DNA from: Bacteroidales bacterium 52_46
Lineage (GTDB): Bacteria; Bacteroidota; Bacteroidia; Bacteroidales; Muribaculaceae
Direction of reading: 5' to 3'
Length of the DNA: 64,000 bases
Assembly (NCBI GenBank): GCA_001915385.1
Contig: MNQK01000005.1
Span: forward strand, 21,974-85,973
Shown: positions 61,686 to 64,000 of the stretch, piece by piece
How positions within the stretch are numbered: position 1 is the first letter of the stretch
Layout of the letters: every line of letters begins with the position of its first letter
The notes under the pieces: generated by a model
What the model was told of the DNA's origin: nothing
Databases searched by the model: none
The model's input: the letters and a program-made list of their open reading frames with translations, nothing else
Translations under genes and position numbers: made by a program

Positions 61686-62879
61686 TTACATTCCCGCCGG
61701 ATTAACTTTTTGTTTTGAGCAATTGACAAGGAGGGAAGCCACTATGAAAAATATTCCCGTGCATACTACCCCCGTCCAACTGAAATGCTCCCAAGACAAG
61801 CCTGCGACAAAAGTCCCGACTGAACCGCCAAGAAAATAGACTGTCATATAGACTGTGTTTATCCTATTTATGGCTGAATCGTCCAATGCAACCACGCTGG
61901 CTTGATTTGACAGATGCACACACTGCATCCCGGCATCAATCAACAGAATAGCTATGATTATCCACAAATAGCTGTTATCTCCATACAGTGCAATTATCCA
62001 TGTCAATAACATCAGGCAAGCTCCTATGACTGAAAAGAATCTCACCCCGTATTTCGGGATATAGCCGCTAATGAACACCACCGTCGAGGCCCCCGCTAAT
62101 CCGCATAGACCGAGTATGCCGATAATGTTGTCACTTGCATAGAACGGAGCCTGTTTCAATCTGAATGCAAGGCAGCTCCACAATGCAAAGAATGAAGCGT
62201 ATGCCAATGATGCCCTTAGTGATGCGACACGAAGATAAGGGTATTTTGCAAACAACCGCAGTAATGATTTCAAAAGATTTAAATATGTGTCCTGTTCGAG
62301 AGGCGGTAATGACGGCAACATTCTATGAATCATTGCAAAACAGCCAAGCATAAAAAAACTTGCCACGAAATAAACAGAACGCCAGCCATATGTGTCAGCC
62401 AATAATCCACTGACGACACGAGACCCCAAGATACCGATGAGAAGACATGATTGTATGATACCCACGTTACGGACTTTGTGTACGGGAGAAGAATTATATG
62501 ATACCAAAGGGATGAAGAATTGCGGCATAACGGACGATGCACCTGCGAAAAAAGATGCTATCCACATACAATATATATTTGGTGAAACTGCTATTGAAAG
62601 CAATGCAGATGCCGAAATAATGTAGTTTGCCAATATAAGTTTCTTTCTTGACAGCAAGTCACCAAGTGGAATGACAAACAGAAGTCCTGCCATATATCCA
62701 ATCTGGGTCAATGTCGCCACAATACTGGCTGAAAAGTCAGTCACATTAAAAGCTCTTGCCATACTTCCCAATAATGGCTGATTGTAGTAGCAATTCGCCA
62801 CCGAAAGTCCGGTGGCGATTGCCATAAGAGCGAGCAAGGGAGTTGGAATACCTTGATTTTGTTTCAATTCATATCTCAT
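61686..62879 (-). CDS. MFS transporter (YgaY/arabinose-efflux-like)
   Basis: The 397-residue protein has 12 predicted helices. It opens with ATGLSVANCYYNQPLLGSMA, which I recognise from a subgroup of bacterial MFS exporters, and has the loop GDLLSRKKLILANYI. It starts 13 bases after the SMR stop and 30 bases before the phosphatase gene, so the three form an operon. The substrate is unknown; efflux is likely. Confidence 0.9.
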   Translation of the reverse strand: MRYELKQNQGIPTPLLALMAIATGLSVANCYYNQPLLGSMARAFNVTDFSASIVATLTQIGYMAGLLFVIPLGDLLSRKKLILANYIISASALLSIAVSPNIYCMWIASFFAGASSVMPQFFIPLVSYNSSPVHKVRNVGIIQSCLLIGILGSRVVSGLLADTYGWRSVYFVASFFMLGCFAMIHRMLPSLPPLEQDTYLNLLKSLLRLFAKYPYLRVASLRASLAYASFFALWSCLAFRLKQAPFYASDNIIGILGLCGLAGASTVVFISGYIPKYGVRFFSVIGACLMLLTWIIALYGDNSYLWIIIAILLIDAGMQCVHLSNQASVVALDDSAINRINTVYMTVYFLGGSVGTFVAGLSWEHFSWTGVVCTGIFFIVASLLVNCSKQKVNPAGM

Positions 62880-62892
62880 GAGCCCATTGTTA

Positions 62893-63219
62893 CTATGATG
62901 AGACTGCCTTCAATCCAATCAAAGACAAAATGAGGGTGACTAAAAAGAAAATTCTTATGGGAGCCGTAGATTCCTTGAAAAAGATTATTCCGACCAAGAC
63001 AGTGCCTACCGCCCCAATTCCGGTCCAAACGGCATAGGCCGTGCCCAAGGGTAAGGTTCGGACTGCTTTTGCAAGGAGTGCCATACTCAAGACCGTGGAA
63101 GCAAGAAATCCACTTCCCCACAGATAGTATTCAAAACCGGAGGCAGACCTTGCTTTACCTAAACAGAATGTCAGGCTTACCTCAAATAATCCAGCCAATA
63201 ATAATATTATCCAATTCAT
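62893..63219 (-). CDS. Small multidrug resistance (SMR) family transporter, SugE-like
   Basis: The 108-residue protein has four helices. The essential membrane Glu lies in LFEVSLTFCLGKA, with GTAYAVWTGIGAVGTVLVGI in helix 3, close to SugE/guanidinium exporters and EmrE. It may export quaternary ammonium compounds or guanidinium. It is first in an operon with the MFS and phosphatase genes, and divergent from a Crp-type regulator across a palindromic site. Confidence 0.93.
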   Translation of the reverse strand: MNWIILLLAGLFEVSLTFCLGKARSASGFEYYLWGSGFLASTVLSMALLAKAVRTLPLGTAYAVWTGIGAVGTVLVGIIFFKESTAPIRIFFLVTLILSLIGLKAVSS

Positions 63220-63241
63220 ATCTGTATTTTTTAAATCGGAT

Positions 63242-63250
63242 GCAAAATTA
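63242..63250 (-). promoter_or_regulatory. -7 box (TAATTTTGC) for the SMR operon
   Basis: TAATTTTGC on the minus strand, 22 bases upstream of the SMR start, adjacent to the palindrome at 63271. Confidence 0.65.
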
Positions 63251-63270
63251 GCTAAAACATAGCGCGCAAC

Positions 63271-63310
63271 TTTTTACATATGGCAAAAACGGTTTTATCA
63301 TATGTAAAAA
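63271..63310. promoter_or_regulatory. Candidate operator: 12-bp inverted repeat
   Basis: TTTTTACATATG (63271-63282) and CATATGTAAAAA (63299-63310) are perfect reverse complements 16 bases apart, in the upstream region of the SMR promoter and facing the divergent regulator gene. Its place suggests a binding site for that regulator. Confidence 0.6.
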
Positions 63311-63345
63311 TCAGTTCTGCCATCCTGATTCTGCCGGATATTTAG

Positions 63346-63354
63346 TAATTTTGC
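63346..63354 (+). promoter_or_regulatory. -7 box (TAATTTTGC) for the Crp-type regulator
   Basis: TAATTTTGC, 23 bases upstream of ATG 63378. Confidence 0.6.
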
Positions 63355-63377
63355 AAATAAATCGGAACCTATAAATT

Positions 63378-63908
63378 ATGGATATAAAGCAGATAATCAC
63401 CCAACGATATGCGATGCCTGAGTCATCTCTAAGCCGATTAAAGGAATGTCTGTCGGAAGTTTCATATCCTAAGGGATACCGGGTGTTGGAGAATGGGAAA
63501 ATTGAAAAAGACATCTTTTTCATAAAGAAGGGAATTGTCCGTGCCTTTACTTTAATGGACGGGAAGGACATTACATTTTGGATTGGTAAGGAAGGAGCAA
63601 CCATAGTTTCCATGAAGGGATATGTGAACGAAGAACCCGGCTATGAAACCATGGAGCTGATGGAAGACTCAATCTTGTATGTATTATCACGAAAAAAATT
63701 ACAGGATTTATTTTTGCAGGACTTACATATTGCTAATTGGGGACGGCGATATGCCGAGATGGAATTGCTTGCTGCCGAAGAAAGGTTGATTTCCATGCTT
63801 TCTGTCATCGCCTCGGAGCGTTACAGCGAATTGCTGAAGAATAATCCGGATTTGCTGCAACGCTTACCTCTCGGAAGCATAGCTACATATTTAGGTATTA
63901 CACCATAG
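63378..63908 (+). CDS. Crp/Fnr-family regulator, truncated in the DNA-binding helix
   Basis: The 176-residue product has a cNMP-binding-type beta roll (about 10-110, GYRVLENGKIEKDIFFIKKG) without the residues for cAMP, a dimer helix, and the start of the helix-turn-helix (PLGSIATYLGITP). An amber TAG at 63906 stops it just before the recognition helix. The same frame continues for 15 codons (starting HMTFLRRF) to TGA at 63954, which resembles the missing end. It is therefore a possible nonsense mutant, or the protein is naturally short. It diverges from the SMR operon. Confidence 0.8.
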   Translation: MDIKQIITQRYAMPESSLSRLKECLSEVSYPKGYRVLENGKIEKDIFFIKKGIVRAFTLMDGKDITFWIGKEGATIVSMKGYVNEEPGYETMELMEDSILYVLSRKKLQDLFLQDLHIANWGRRYAEMELLAAEERLISMLSVIASERYSELLKNNPDLLQRLPLGSIATYLGITP

Positions 63909-64000
63909 CACATGACATTTTTAAGACGTTTTAGCCGCTTCGTTTTTAACATTTGACCAAAAGTCGTGCAGTAGGTTGACATATCCATATCTAAAAATGC

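Overview
The window looks like a chromosome segment of a gut Bacteroidales, most likely a Muribaculaceae-type genome. This rests on the promoter style (TTTG or TTG, about 19-20 bases, then TAnnTTTG), weak Shine-Dalgarno signals, a TonB-dependent receptor with a partner lipoprotein, ApbE and surface lipoprotein signals, a PheS with a Cys4 insertion, and a shared C-terminal tail on secreted proteins. Family-level placement is inference.

Layout. 1-10.8 kb is mostly housekeeping: a partial DUF3078 protein, pheS, crcB-nth, a TRIC-like channel, an MsrA homologue whose catalytic Cys is Ser, pdxB, purD with a membrane protein, a THUMP methyltransferase with a long Arg/Asp-rich tail, and cysE. 11-17.5 kb holds a secreted alpha-amylase, a polyprenol-phosphate sugar transferase coupled to dihydroorotase, a secreted esterase, and a REP-associated tyrosine transposase (RAYT) bracketed by two large palindromes. 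17.6-25.9 kb holds a secreted PI-PLC/FG-GAP protein, the cvpA-sufB-sufC-sufD operon and a DEDDh exonuclease. 26-33 kb holds a NUDIX protein and two secreted CotH-kinase proteins with starch-binding-like modules. 33-40 kb holds DJ-1, ApbE, a two-component system followed by an RNA methyltransferase and an acyltransferase, and tRNA-Asp. 40.2-41.0 kb is a gene-free cluster of nested palindromes before tRNA-Pro. 41.4-58.9 kb holds a PfkB kinase with a FucP-type transporter, a glycosyltransferase, an EamA transporter, an AT-rich AlbA_2 regulator beside a MITE-like element, a TonB receptor/lipoprotein operon, rnhB, a ROK kinase-manA pair, an MFS and a MATE transporter. From about 59.34 kb to the right edge lies the left part of an integrated island: a tRNA-Ser 3'-end att remnant, a tyrosine integrase, and an SMR-MFS-LMW-phosphatase set divergent from a truncated Crp-type regulator.

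The most unusual content is non-coding. Three families of palindromic repeats (called A, B and C here) recur between genes. Family B flanks the RAYT, which suggests a REPtron-type system. Two copies of a small structured RNA candidate (52.58 kb on + and 35.1 kb on -) share a 33-nt leader and a GGGAT-loop hairpin with different, still-paired stems, each behind its own -7 box. Several spacers carry degenerate 9-bp tandem repeats whose units are small dyads (GTCnGAC, GAGnnCTC).
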